A stretch of DNA of 64,000 nt from Pseudomonas monsensis. Its GTDB lineage: Bacteria; Pseudomonadota; Gammaproteobacteria; Pseudomonadales; Pseudomonadaceae. The translations under genes and the position numbers were made by a program. The stretch lies in NCBI RefSeq assembly GCF_014268495.2, contig NZ_CP077087.1:4281501-4345500 (forward strand). Reading direction: 5' to 3'. Below, piece after piece: positions 1-7,516 of the stretch; position 1 is the stretch's first letter, and each line of letters opens with the position of its first letter. The notes under the pieces are model-generated. The model was not told where the DNA came from, searched no databases, and worked only from the letters and a program-made list of their open reading frames with translations.

Positions 1-348
1 GTCCAGCAGCAGGCGCTGGCCGACGCTGTCGTAATCACTGTGCAGCCCGGGCAAGCTGTCGAGATCGACTTCAGCGCTGATGTTGTCCGGCAATTTCATG
101 CCGGTTTCGCGCAACGCTGTGGCTGGCAGAAACAGGCGCCCGCCACGCTGCTCCACGGCCACGACACGCCCGGTATTCATCTGGTTGACCACCAGTTCCA
201 GAAACAACTGTGCATCACTGACGGCCTCCATGCCGCTGGGGGGCGGCGGCAGTTCGCCGGCCCCGGCCGGTTGAACGAACACCAGGCAACACGCGCCGGT
301 CATGAGCCACAACGGACGCTGGAGACGGCGAGCCCATCCTGGGCTCAT
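1..348 (-). CDS. Fimbrial outer-membrane usher, N-terminal fragment (CsuD-like)
   Basis: The 116 codons in the window run off the left edge. They encode a signal peptide (MSPGWARRLQRPLWLMTG onward, with a hydrophobic stretch ending near residue 30), then a mature start matching usher N-terminal domains: an LFLELVVNQ segment, a GRVVAVEQ strand and a LPGLHSDYD segment. Ushers are outer-membrane beta-barrels that take chaperone-subunit complexes and thread pilins to the surface. Its place after the chaperone and SCPU pilin genes supports a CsuD-type role. The ATG at 348 is the first start followed by a clean signal sequence. The 314-bp gap from the chaperone is unusual and is filled by repeats. 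Confidence 0.82.
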   Translation of the reverse strand, partial: MSPGWARRLQRPLWLMTGACCLVFVQPAGAGELPPPPSGMEAVSDAQLFLELVVNQMNTGRVVAVEQRGGRLFLPATALRETGMKLPDNISAEVDLDSLPGLHSDYDSVGQRLLLD

Positions 349-445
349 ACACGTTTGACGTCCGTCAATGGACTGAATCCTCCTGATATTGCTTTGCCGA
401 AACCGGGGGTTGCGAGGTGGCTCATTCCTTGTCGCGACGGGATTA

Positions 446-567
446 TCTGTGGCGAGGGGATTTATCCCCGTTCGGCTGCACAGCAGTCGCCCGGCGGTGC
501 TCGGCTAAATGGAAGAAAGGACGGGGCCGCTTCGCGGCCCAACGGGGATAAATCCCCTCGCCACAGA
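446..567. repeat. REP doublet between pilus chaperone and usher genes
   Basis: Positions 446-472 and 541-567 are perfect 27-bp inverted copies with the core GTGGCGAGGGGATTTATCC. They flank about 68 bp that includes a GGGCCGCTTCGCGGCCC-like hairpin. Immediately left of the right arm as transcribed (568-616), short direct repeats ending CCACAGATCAATTCGCTC are seen twice. This is the geometry of a Pseudomonas REP doublet. It occupies the gap 349-662, which otherwise shows no gene. A related pair occurs at 16815-16948. Confidence 0.8.
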
Positions 568-662
568 TAAATCCCCTCACCACAGATCAATTCGCTCCAC
601 AGATCAATTCGCTCACCTCAGAGAAATGCCTTCATCTCGGATCCCCCCTTCACCACACGAAG

Positions 663-1451
663 TCAGCGTGCCGGCGTAATGCTCTGCACCTGCGTCGCAC
701 CATTGACCCGCACCTGCAACGCCGAATCACCGGCCAATCCACCCGGTGCCGGCCAGCGCATCACCGCCCCCGGCAGCACGTAACCCAGCAGCCCTTCGGC
801 CAGCGGTTTGCTGTGCCCGCCCTGTTTGATTGCCACATCGGTCAGCCGCGCATGCACCGCGCCCTGATTACGCACTTCCACGTAAGGCTTGCCGTCCACC
901 GCCACCGTGCGCCAGCTCAATTGCGGCAAGCCAATGCCTTTGGGATCGCGCGCGCGGGTGCTGTCTTCCTTGCTCCACAGCCCCGCGCCATAGGCGAACA
1001 GCGGCACTGAATAGCGCATCTGGAAGCGGATCGCCGCGGCAGTCTTGCCACCATCAGCGACGGGGGGTTGAGCAGAAGGGATTTCGTCGATGATGATTCG
1101 GTAAGCCAGTTCCTGCCCCGGCGGCACGTCTTTGGTCCGTGTCAGGCGCACCAGCTGTTTCTGCCCCGGTTCGATTTTCGCCACCGGCGGGCTGCCGATC
1201 ACGTCGCGCTGGTTCTGGTATTGCTCCTGGAAGCCGTTCTGGCTCCAGCCAAACACGCGGATCTGCAGGTTGGCGGTTTCGTTGCCGCGGTTCTCCAGCC
1301 ACAGTGCGCTGGCCTGTTGATCGGCTTCCAGCACCGGATCAATGGGCCAGATCAACACCGAGCTGGCGGCCTGTACATGACTCATTCCCATCATGAGCAA
1401 CGCCGCTACCGCGCCATGCCCGAGCGACCGCCGTGACGTGTAACACCCCAT
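663..1451 (-). CDS. Periplasmic pilus chaperone (PapD/CsuC-like)
   Basis: This 262-residue protein has a signal peptide (residues 1 to about 32, ending SHVQA) and a mature start SSVLIWPIDPVLE typical of the first strand of FGS/CsuC-type pilus chaperones. Other family marks are LWLENRGNE, a VRLTR(T) stretch before the subunit-binding strand, and YRIIIDEIP. Chaperones of this family hold pilin subunits by donor-strand complementation in the periplasm and deliver them to the usher. The ATG at 1451 was chosen over longer in-frame starts because AAGGAG lies just upstream and it gives a clean signal peptide. It lies 34 bp after the last pilin gene, in the same operon. Confidence 0.88.
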   Translation of the reverse strand: MGCYTSRRSLGHGAVAALLMMGMSHVQAASSVLIWPIDPVLEADQQASALWLENRGNETANLQIRVFGWSQNGFQEQYQNQRDVIGSPPVAKIEPGQKQLVRLTRTKDVPPGQELAYRIIIDEIPSAQPPVADGGKTAAAIRFQMRYSVPLFAYGAGLWSKEDSTRARDPKGIGLPQLSWRTVAVDGKPYVEVRNQGAVHARLTDVAIKQGGHSKPLAEGLLGYVLPGAVMRWPAPGGLAGDSALQVRVNGATQVQSITPAR

Positions 1452-1485
1452 AAACCTGCTCCTTGTCGGCCATCGAGACTTCGCC

Positions 1486-1986
1486 TCACCACGACAGTTG
1501 CACCTGCAACACATCGCTGTACGTCCCCCCAGGCTGATTGCCCGGCAATTGCACCTGCCCATAAATCGGCAGGCTGATGTTGTTCGCGTCGCTGTACGCC
1601 ACCGCCACACTCTGACCAACGCCCAGACTCTGGCTGTACGCCGCATCGCGAAACAGCGCATACGCCACCCGTGCACTGCCACTGTTGAGCTGCATGTGCC
1701 GGCCGCTGTTGTTGTACTGGCCGCCGTCGACACTCATGTTCAGCGTCACCCCCGGTGTGCACTGCAGTTGCACGCCCCCGGTCAGGGCCACCTGCACCGT
1801 GTCAGTGGCCAGGGCCGAGCGCGAACCGAAATTCAGCCCGCCATAGTTCGACACCCCGCCCACCACCAGGCAGCCCGCCGTCACCGTCGCGCTGACCTGA
1901 AAGCTCTGGCTGGTGGCCGCCGTCAACGGCAGCGGCGCACTGCCCGCGCAAAACAGGAGCAAGGCGACAGCGCCAGAGCGGCCCAT
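1486..1986 (-). CDS. Spore coat U domain (SCPU) pilin, fourth copy
   Basis: This 166-residue exported protein has a signal peptide ending near residue 24 (LPLTAA). The SCPU pattern follows: FQVSATVTAGCLVVGG, a LNFGSRS segment, a central Cys (QCTPGVTLNMSVDGG) and a C-terminal YSDVLQVQLSW strand. SCPU proteins are subunits of archaic chaperone-usher (Csu) pili involved in surface attachment. The start lies 4 bp after the stop of the upstream pilin gene, so translation is probably coupled. It is the last pilin before the chaperone gene. Confidence 0.87.
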   Translation of the reverse strand: MGRSGAVALLLFCAGSAPLPLTAATSQSFQVSATVTAGCLVVGGVSNYGGLNFGSRSALATDTVQVALTGGVQLQCTPGVTLNMSVDGGQYNNSGRHMQLNSGSARVAYALFRDAAYSQSLGVGQSVAVAYSDANNISLPIYGQVQLPGNQPGGTYSDVLQVQLSW

Positions 1987-1990
1987 GGCA

Positions 1991-2527
1991 TCAGAACGTC
2001 AGTTCAACAGCGACGGTGTCGGTGTACGTCCCGGCCGGCAAACCGGCCTTGCCCACCGCCTGACCGTAAATGTTCACGGTCTGCGCCACACCGGTACTGG
2101 CGGCGAGGTTGATCGTCCCGTCAATTGCCAGCAGCTGCGAATGCCCGGCATCGGTGTACAGGTCGTAAGGCACGTAGTTGGCCACCCCGTCGTACAAGGC
2201 TCGCGTACCGCCCGGTGACATGCCGTCATGGGAGCCGGCCCGCACCTTCACTGTCGGCGTGGTGCCGCTGGAGCACAGAATCGACAGCGCCCCGCCGCCA
2301 CCGCCGAGCACTTGCCCGGTGGCGGTGGTGAACAGGCTGTTGGCGGTGCCGAAGTTCAACGCACCGAAATTCAACCCGCTGGAGCCGCCGGCGCCATTGA
2401 CCTGGCAACTGCTGATCAGGATCAGGCTGGAGGTGATCTGGCCGGTGACCGTCGTGGCTGCATTGGCACTGGATGCCAGTGTCAGGCCCAGCAGCGACAA
2501 ACCGAGTGTTGAAGCAATCCTGCGCAT
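1991..2527 (-). CDS. Spore coat U domain (SCPU) pilin, third copy
   Basis: This 178-residue protein has a signal peptide (residues 1-23, ending SANAA). SCPU marks are a first Cys in SSCQVNGAG, a LNFGALNFG motif, a second Cys in LSILCSSGTTPTVKV, and the terminal YTDTVAVELTF strand. The terminal alternating strand is presumably the donor for neighbouring subunits. It is unusually glycine-rich in the middle (LGGGGGALS). A GAGGACGG stretch precedes the ATG. It lies 19 bp after the second pilin gene. Confidence 0.88.
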   Translation of the reverse strand: MRRIASTLGLSLLGLTLASSANAATTVTGQITSSLILISSCQVNGAGGSSGLNFGALNFGTANSLFTTATGQVLGGGGGALSILCSSGTTPTVKVRAGSHDGMSPGGTRALYDGVANYVPYDLYTDAGHSQLLAIDGTINLAASTGVAQTVNIYGQAVGKAGLPAGTYTDTVAVELTF

Positions 2528-2546
2528 GGTGTCCGTCCTCTTCGGG

Positions 2547-3080
2547 TTACCAGTCGAGCGTCACCGTCAGCGTGTCGGTATAGACACCTGCCGGCACCGC
2601 GCGGGTATTCGCCACCACCGTGCCAAAGACCGGAATCGGTATCTGCGCACCGCTGGTGACAGCGAAATTGTGTTGTTGGCCGATGCTGTAGCTGCGGGCG
2701 CCGGAGGGATCGACGAACAGCTCATAGGGAAGGGTCTGGCGGCCATTGCTCAGGCGCCGGGTGTTACCGTCACCGTGGGTGCCGCCGTCGATGGTGACAG
2801 TGAAACCGGTGACCGAAGGATTGCAGGCCACATTGAGTTTGCCGCTGCTGTCGCCATCCAGACTGGCCTTGATCGGTGCATTCCAGGTTGGCCCCTGAGG
2901 GCCAAAGTCGAGGGTGCCGAGATGGCTGACCGGGCTGGCGGGACTGGATGCATGGGTCACCTCACAGCCGGCGATCAGGATCAGTCGCGCATGAATCTGC
3001 CCACTCACGGCTGCCTGTGCGTTTTCAGCGAGCAGCGCCAGCGTCCCTGCCGCCAGAACCATCCAGTGTTTACCTGCCAT
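2547..3080 (-). CDS. Spore coat U domain (SCPU) pilin, second copy
   Basis: This 177-residue protein has a signal peptide ending near residue 24 (ENAQAA). SCPU marks are Cys in LIAGCEVTHA, a LGTLDFGPQG motif, Cys in LNVACNPSVTGFTVTIDGG and the end YTDTLTVTLDW. It follows the family pattern of two cysteines and two beta-sandwich halves. The gap of 104 bp to the first pilin gene has no obvious terminator, so the four pilin genes look co-transcribed. Confidence 0.88.
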   Translation of the reverse strand: MAGKHWMVLAAGTLALLAENAQAAVSGQIHARLILIAGCEVTHASSPASPVSHLGTLDFGPQGPTWNAPIKASLDGDSSGKLNVACNPSVTGFTVTIDGGTHGDGNTRRLSNGRQTLPYELFVDPSGARSYSIGQQHNFAVTSGAQIPIPVFGTVVANTRAVPAGVYTDTLTVTLDW

Positions 3081-3184
3081 TGCGCCCGCCCTACTCCTTC
3101 AGGTTGACTTGACCACCGTGCTCATCATCGAACGCCCTTCCCTGCGTAATCCATTCCAGCGGGTTGCCGACTGCAACCGTGTGC

Positions 3185-3706
3185 TCACCAGGTGACCGTC
3201 ACCTTGACCAGATCCGAGTAGCGGCTGACCCGCGGCACTTCGGCCAGCCGCTCGATCCGCGCATACAGCGGCAACTCCACAGTGCCGCTGTCGGGCACCC
3301 GGCCACTGACCGGCACATCCACCACCAGCGGCACCCGCCGCGCGGCATCCTGAAACAGGCGGTATGGAATCGGCTTGCCGCCCGCCGCACCGACCATGTA
3401 GCGCACCTCACCGACACCGCCATGTAAACCGCCGTCGACGCGCATCTGATAAGGCGTGTCCGGGTTGCACTCAAGGCGTGGCAAACGCTGGTTGGTCAGC
3501 GCCGCCGCCAAAGGTCCGGCAGGATCGTCGAGGCGTGCGGTGCTGCCAAAGTCGAGCACGCCCAGTTGTTGCACGCCCGCCTCGCGTTGCTGACCGATCA
3601 ACTGGCAACCGCGCTGCACATCGACACGCACTTCGACCTGCAGATCTGCCGCCTCGACCGGTGCGACGAGCGCCCCCAGCAGACCGATGACCCCACGTAC
3701 ATTCAC
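3185..3706 (-). CDS. Spore coat U domain (SCPU) pilin, first copy of the operon
   Basis: This 173-residue protein begins at a GTG with AAGGAA 7 bp upstream; an ATG nearby is in another frame. The signal peptide is short (ending VEAA, about residue 19). The mature part has Cys in VQRGCQLIG, LGVLDFGSTA, Cys in RLECNPDTPYQMRVDGG, and the end YSDLVKVTVTW. It is first in the leftward pilus operon, so its promoter must lie in 3707-3993. That 287-bp gap shows no gene and only short dyads such as GTTTCGAAAC; no confident promoter could be picked. Confidence 0.86.
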   Translation of the reverse strand: MNVRGVIGLLGALVAPVEAADLQVEVRVDVQRGCQLIGQQREAGVQQLGVLDFGSTARLDDPAGPLAAALTNQRLPRLECNPDTPYQMRVDGGLHGGVGEVRYMVGAAGGKPIPYRLFQDAARRVPLVVDVPVSGRVPDSGTVELPLYARIERLAEVPRVSRYSDLVKVTVTW

Positions 3707-3993
3707 GGCGCTTTTCCTTGTCAGCGATCACTCGCACGGTCGTTACTGTGTTTCAGACTAGCAACGGTCGACGATTCCGCCAGTCGATTGGATCCACGCT
3801 TTTCCCGGGATATGTTTCGAAACGTTGGCAAACACGCCAGAAATGTCGCTGCAAATTACTGTACAACACCGCCAGACTTGTTCAGTGACCGCCCTCTCTC
3901 GACGAGCCGCGGTGGATGGCCGGACCGACCTCTGGTTACACTACGACGCCCCACTCCGGGGATCCGGCCCGATAAATACGGAGTGATCCTGAA

Positions 3994-5121
3994 GTGCCCG
4001 CCCGACCGTCCAAACGATCGCGTCTGACCCAACGCTGGCCAGCGTTGCGCCGCTGGTTCGGCAAAGGCTTGCCGGCGCACGCAGGGCAAGACGCCAGCGC
4101 CCAGTCGATCCGTGATTATTTCCGGCTCAAGGCCCAGAGCCAGGGTTACACCCTCAGCCACAGTCAGCAGCGCGTGATCGACTGCATGGCGCAGCAAGCC
4201 AGTCTGTTGTGCGCGACCCCGGCACACACGCCGCCGAGCCTGTACCTGCATGGCGCCGTCGGACGCGGCAAGAGCTGGTTACTCGACGGGTTCTTCCAGG
4301 CGCTGCCGATCAGCCGCAAACGCCGCCTGCATTTCCATGAGTTCTTCGCGCAACTGCATCAGGGCATGTTCCGGCATCGCGAGCACGACGACGCCCTCGC
4401 CATGACCCTGGATGAATTGCTGGAGGATTGTCAGGTCCTGTGTTTCGACGAGTTTCATGTGCATGACATCGGCGATGCGATGCTCATCACCCGGCTGTTC
4501 AAGGCCTTGTTCCAGCGCGGGACCCTGCTGTTGGTCACCTCTAACTATGCACCGGAGGGCCTGCTGCCCAATCCGCTGTACCACGCTCGCTTCAAGCCGG
4601 TGATCGAGCTGATCAACGCGCGCATGCAGGTCATGGAAGTCGGTGGTCCGCATGATTACCGCAGTCATGCGCGCAACCATGCGCATCAGCTGTTTACTCA
4701 GGGCCATTACGTATGGCCAGCCACCGCAGCCCAACGCCGTGACCTCAACCTGCCGCAACAGGATGCGCCGCCGTTGGCACTGCCGGTCGGCACCCGACAT
4801 TTTCAGGCCCGTTTGTGCGAGGGCAGCCGCGTGGGTTTTACCTTCAACGATCTGTGTGAACAACCCACGGCGGTGATGGATTATCTGGAGTTGTGCCGGC
4901 GTTTCGACCACTGGGTCATCGACGACCTGCCGCTCTTGGACGAATGCTCGATCGCCGCCCAACAACGCTTCATCAACCTGATCGACGTGCTCTACGACCA
5001 GGACAAACACTTGACCCTGCTTGGCCGCCTGCCACTGCGCGAAAGCCTCGCCGGCCACGCCATCGACCTGGCCCGCACCCGCAGCCGTCTGGGCCAGTTA
5101 CAGGAAATTCCACCGGCGTAG
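3994..5121 (+). CDS. AFG1/ZapE-like P-loop ATPase
   Basis: This 375-residue AAA-type ATPase has Walker A GAVGRGKSW (about residues 86-94) and Walker B VLCFDEFHV (about 147-155), followed by a sensor-like LLLVTSNYAPEGL, all typical of the AFG1/ZapE family. E. coli ZapE is linked to Z-ring constriction. The N-terminal 60 residues (basic, MPARPSKRSRLTQRW) are divergent, and the ribosomal and cytochrome bc1 genes that flank the canonical Pseudomonas zapE are absent, so this may be a second, divergent paralogue. The GTG start has GGAG upstream. The next gene starts 52 bp downstream. Confidence 0.82.
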   Translation: MPARPSKRSRLTQRWPALRRWFGKGLPAHAGQDASAQSIRDYFRLKAQSQGYTLSHSQQRVIDCMAQQASLLCATPAHTPPSLYLHGAVGRGKSWLLDGFFQALPISRKRRLHFHEFFAQLHQGMFRHREHDDALAMTLDELLEDCQVLCFDEFHVHDIGDAMLITRLFKALFQRGTLLLVTSNYAPEGLLPNPLYHARFKPVIELINARMQVMEVGGPHDYRSHARNHAHQLFTQGHYVWPATAAQRRDLNLPQQDAPPLALPVGTRHFQARLCEGSRVGFTFNDLCEQPTAVMDYLELCRRFDHWVIDDLPLLDECSIAAQQRFINLIDVLYDQDKHLTLLGRLPLRESLAGHAIDLARTRSRLGQLQEIPPA

Positions 5122-5173
5122 GCGCTGCCGTTATGATGGCGGCCATTCTTGCGACTCTGATGCGAATATTTCT

Positions 5174-6487
5174 ATGCACACCCTTGCTCAATTGCGTGCC
5201 GGCGAGTTGTCGGGCATCACCCGTCTGGACCTGTCTTGCGGACTGACCGAGTTCCCGGCGGAGATCTTCGACCTGGCCGATACCCTGGAAATCCTCAACC
5301 TCAGCGGCAACGCCTTGAGCCGCCTGCCGGATGACCTGCATCGCCTGAAGCGTTTGCGCGTGCTGTTTTGCTCGGACAATCAATTCACCGAACTGCCGGC
5401 CTGCCTCGGCCAATGCGCGGCGCTGACGATGATCGGCTTCAAGGCCAATGCAATCGTCGATGTGCCCGCTGCCGCCCTGCCGCCACTGTTGCGCTGGCTG
5501 ATCCTCACCGACAACCACATCGAAACCCTGCCTGACGCGCTCGGCGAACGTCCTCACCTGCAAAAGCTCATGCTGGCCGGCAATCGCCTGCAAGCACTGC
5601 CCGCAGCGCTGAGTGGTTGCCATCGCCTGGAGCTGATTCGCATCGCCGCCAATCGGTTGACCGAACTGCCGCAGTGGCTATTGACGCTGCCGAGCCTGAC
5701 CTGGCTGGCCTACGCCGGTAACCCGCTGGAAACCGAGGCAGACGCCAGCGCCCTGGATGCCACGCCGTCGATCGACTGGTCGGCGCTGCGCCTGGAACAA
5801 CAACTGGGCGAAGGCGCTTCCGGGGTGATTTCCCGGGCGCTCTGGCAGCGCGACGACGGTGCAGCGCAACCGGTGGCGGTGAAACTGTACAAAGGCGAGA
5901 TGACCAGCGACGGCTCGCCGCTGCACGAAATGAATGCCTGCATCACCGCCGGGCTGCACCCCAATCTGATTCGGGTGGAAGGTCGCATCGGCGCCCACCC
6001 CGACGACCAGCAAGGGCTGGTGATGCAACTGATCGACCCGAGCTACCGCAACCTCGCGAGTCTGCCGAGCCTGGCGTCGTGCTCTCGGGATGTTTACGCC
6101 GAGGATTGCCGGTTCAGCGCCAACGTGGCGTTGCGCATTGCCCAAGGCGTGGCGTCGGCGGCGGAACACCTGCACCGGCAAGGCATCACCCACGGTGATC
6201 TGTACGGACACAATATTTTGTTGAACGAGCACGGTGACTGCCTGCTCGGGGATTTCGGTGCGGCGTCGTTTCATGCCACCACCGACACCCTGGAAACCCG
6301 CGCACTGCAACGCCTCGAAGTGCGGGCGTTCGGCGTCTTGCTGGGGGAACTGCTGGCGCGCATCGACTCGGGCCTGAGTGATGAACGGCGCGTCGTGCTG
6401 GAAGATCTGGAGCGGCGCTGCTGTCAGGCAGATGTGCTGGCGCGGCCGGGCTTCAGTGAAGTCATCGAGGTATTGGCGAAGCAGTGA
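5174..6487 (+). CDS. Leucine-rich-repeat protein fused to a serine/threonine-type protein kinase
   Basis: This is a 437-residue single-chain fusion. Residues about 15-190 hold seven or so leucine-rich repeats (for example ILNLSGNALSRLPDDL, KLMLAGNRLQALP). Residues about 210-435 form a protein-kinase fold with a glycine loop (LGEGASGV), VAVKLYK lysine near 236, catalytic loop HGDLYGHN near 340 and a DFG motif near 360, so the catalytic residues are present. No signal peptide or membrane segment is seen, so it should be cytoplasmic. The repeats probably bind a partner and the kinase phosphorylates an unknown target. The ATG at 5174 was preferred because the LRR pattern begins just after it. The gene is probably co-transcribed with the ZapE-like gene. 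Confidence 0.85.
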   Translation: MHTLAQLRAGELSGITRLDLSCGLTEFPAEIFDLADTLEILNLSGNALSRLPDDLHRLKRLRVLFCSDNQFTELPACLGQCAALTMIGFKANAIVDVPAAALPPLLRWLILTDNHIETLPDALGERPHLQKLMLAGNRLQALPAALSGCHRLELIRIAANRLTELPQWLLTLPSLTWLAYAGNPLETEADASALDATPSIDWSALRLEQQLGEGASGVISRALWQRDDGAAQPVAVKLYKGEMTSDGSPLHEMNACITAGLHPNLIRVEGRIGAHPDDQQGLVMQLIDPSYRNLASLPSLASCSRDVYAEDCRFSANVALRIAQGVASAAEHLHRQGITHGDLYGHNILLNEHGDCLLGDFGAASFHATTDTLETRALQRLEVRAFGVLLGELLARIDSGLSDERRVVLEDLERRCCQADVLARPGFSEVIEVLAKQ

Positions 6488-6502
6488 CCGCTGCGCGGTC
6501 AA

Positions 6503-6567
6503 TCGCGAGCCCGCTCGCTCCCACCTTGGAATGCATTGCAACGGTGGGAGCGAGCCGGCTCACGATG
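6503..6567. repeat. REP inverted pair
   Basis: CGCGAGCCCGCTCGCTCCCACC and its near-inverted copy GGTGGGAGCGAGCCGGCTC flank about 17 bp. The pair sits between the convergent ends of the kinase gene and the YebC-like gene and may act as a transcript end. Confidence 0.75.
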
Positions 6568-6589
6568 AGGCACTTACTGATACAACCAA

Positions 6590-7294
6590 TCAGCCAGCCA
6601 GGCCGACGAACATGTCCTGCACGTCATCGTGGTTGTCGAGGCCTTCCAGGAACGCTTCGACTTCAGCCATCTGCTCGTCGCTCAGGCCGCTGACCGGGTT
6701 CTTCGGCTGGTAACCCAGCTTGGCCGACAACACGGTGAAACCCTGCTCCGGCAGGGCTTTCTGCACGGCGTCGAGGTCGGTCGGGTCGGTCAGGAACAGG
6801 GTCGCGCCGTCTTCGCCGGCTTCGAAATCCTGGGCTCCGGCTTCGATCGCGGCCATTTCCGGGTCGGCGTCCGGAGTGTCCGGCGACGCTTCGATCATCC
6901 CGACGTGGTTGAAGTCCCAGGCCACGGAGCCGGAGGCGCCCAGTTGACCCTTGCGGAACGCCACGCGAATCTCAGCGACCGTGCGGTTGATGTTGTCGGT
7001 GACGCATTCGACGATCAGCGGCACCTGGTGCGGGGCAAACCCTTCGTAGGTCACGCGATGGTACTGCACGGTCTCGCCCAACAGGCCCGCGCCTTTCTTG
7101 ATGGCGCGGTCCAGGGTTTCCTTCGGCATCGAGGCTTTCTTGGCCTGTTCAACCACCAGACGCAGGTGTGCGTTGGTGGCGGTATCGGCACCGTTGCGGG
7201 CAGCGATGGTGATTTCCTTCACCAGTTTGCCGAAGATCTTGCCCTTGGCGTTGGCTGCCGCTTCTTTGTGTTTAACCTTCCACTGTGCGCCCAT
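6590..7294 (-). CDS. YebC/TACO1-family protein (YeeN-type paralogue)
   Basis: This 234-residue protein starts MGAQWKVKHKEAAANAKG and carries FGKLVKEITIAARNG, the family block GADTATNAHLRLVVEQAKKASMPKE, and YEGFAPHQVPLIVECVTDN. Family members act on translation of difficult motifs or as DNA-binding regulators. The start MGAQWK instead of MAGHSKW marks the YeeN-like subgroup rather than the ruvC-linked YebC. The C-terminal tail (FLEGLDNHDDVQDMF) is well conserved. It is transcribed alone, convergent with the kinase gene. The 222-bp gap upstream to vgrG shows nothing else clear. Confidence 0.9.
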   Translation of the reverse strand: MGAQWKVKHKEAAANAKGKIFGKLVKEITIAARNGADTATNAHLRLVVEQAKKASMPKETLDRAIKKGAGLLGETVQYHRVTYEGFAPHQVPLIVECVTDNINRTVAEIRVAFRKGQLGASGSVAWDFNHVGMIEASPDTPDADPEMAAIEAGAQDFEAGEDGATLFLTDPTDLDAVQKALPEQGFTVLSAKLGYQPKNPVSGLSDEQMAEVEAFLEGLDNHDDVQDMFVGLAG

Positions 7295-7516
7295 TACTCA
7301 CTCTCTTGATCTGTGGCGCCGAGACATCTATTGGCCGACGCGTGGCGCCAAGTTTATACGGCCTAAAGTCGTCAATCGACCAAAAAAATCGTCCTGCGAA
7401 ATCGAGATCTTCACCACACCTTGTAGGGCGATTCTGAAAAGCAGCTTTAACCTGCCCCATCAGCGCTGTGGTTTCGTACCCTCTGAGCTTCGTTTCGCCT
7501 GACAGAGCCCGTGCGA

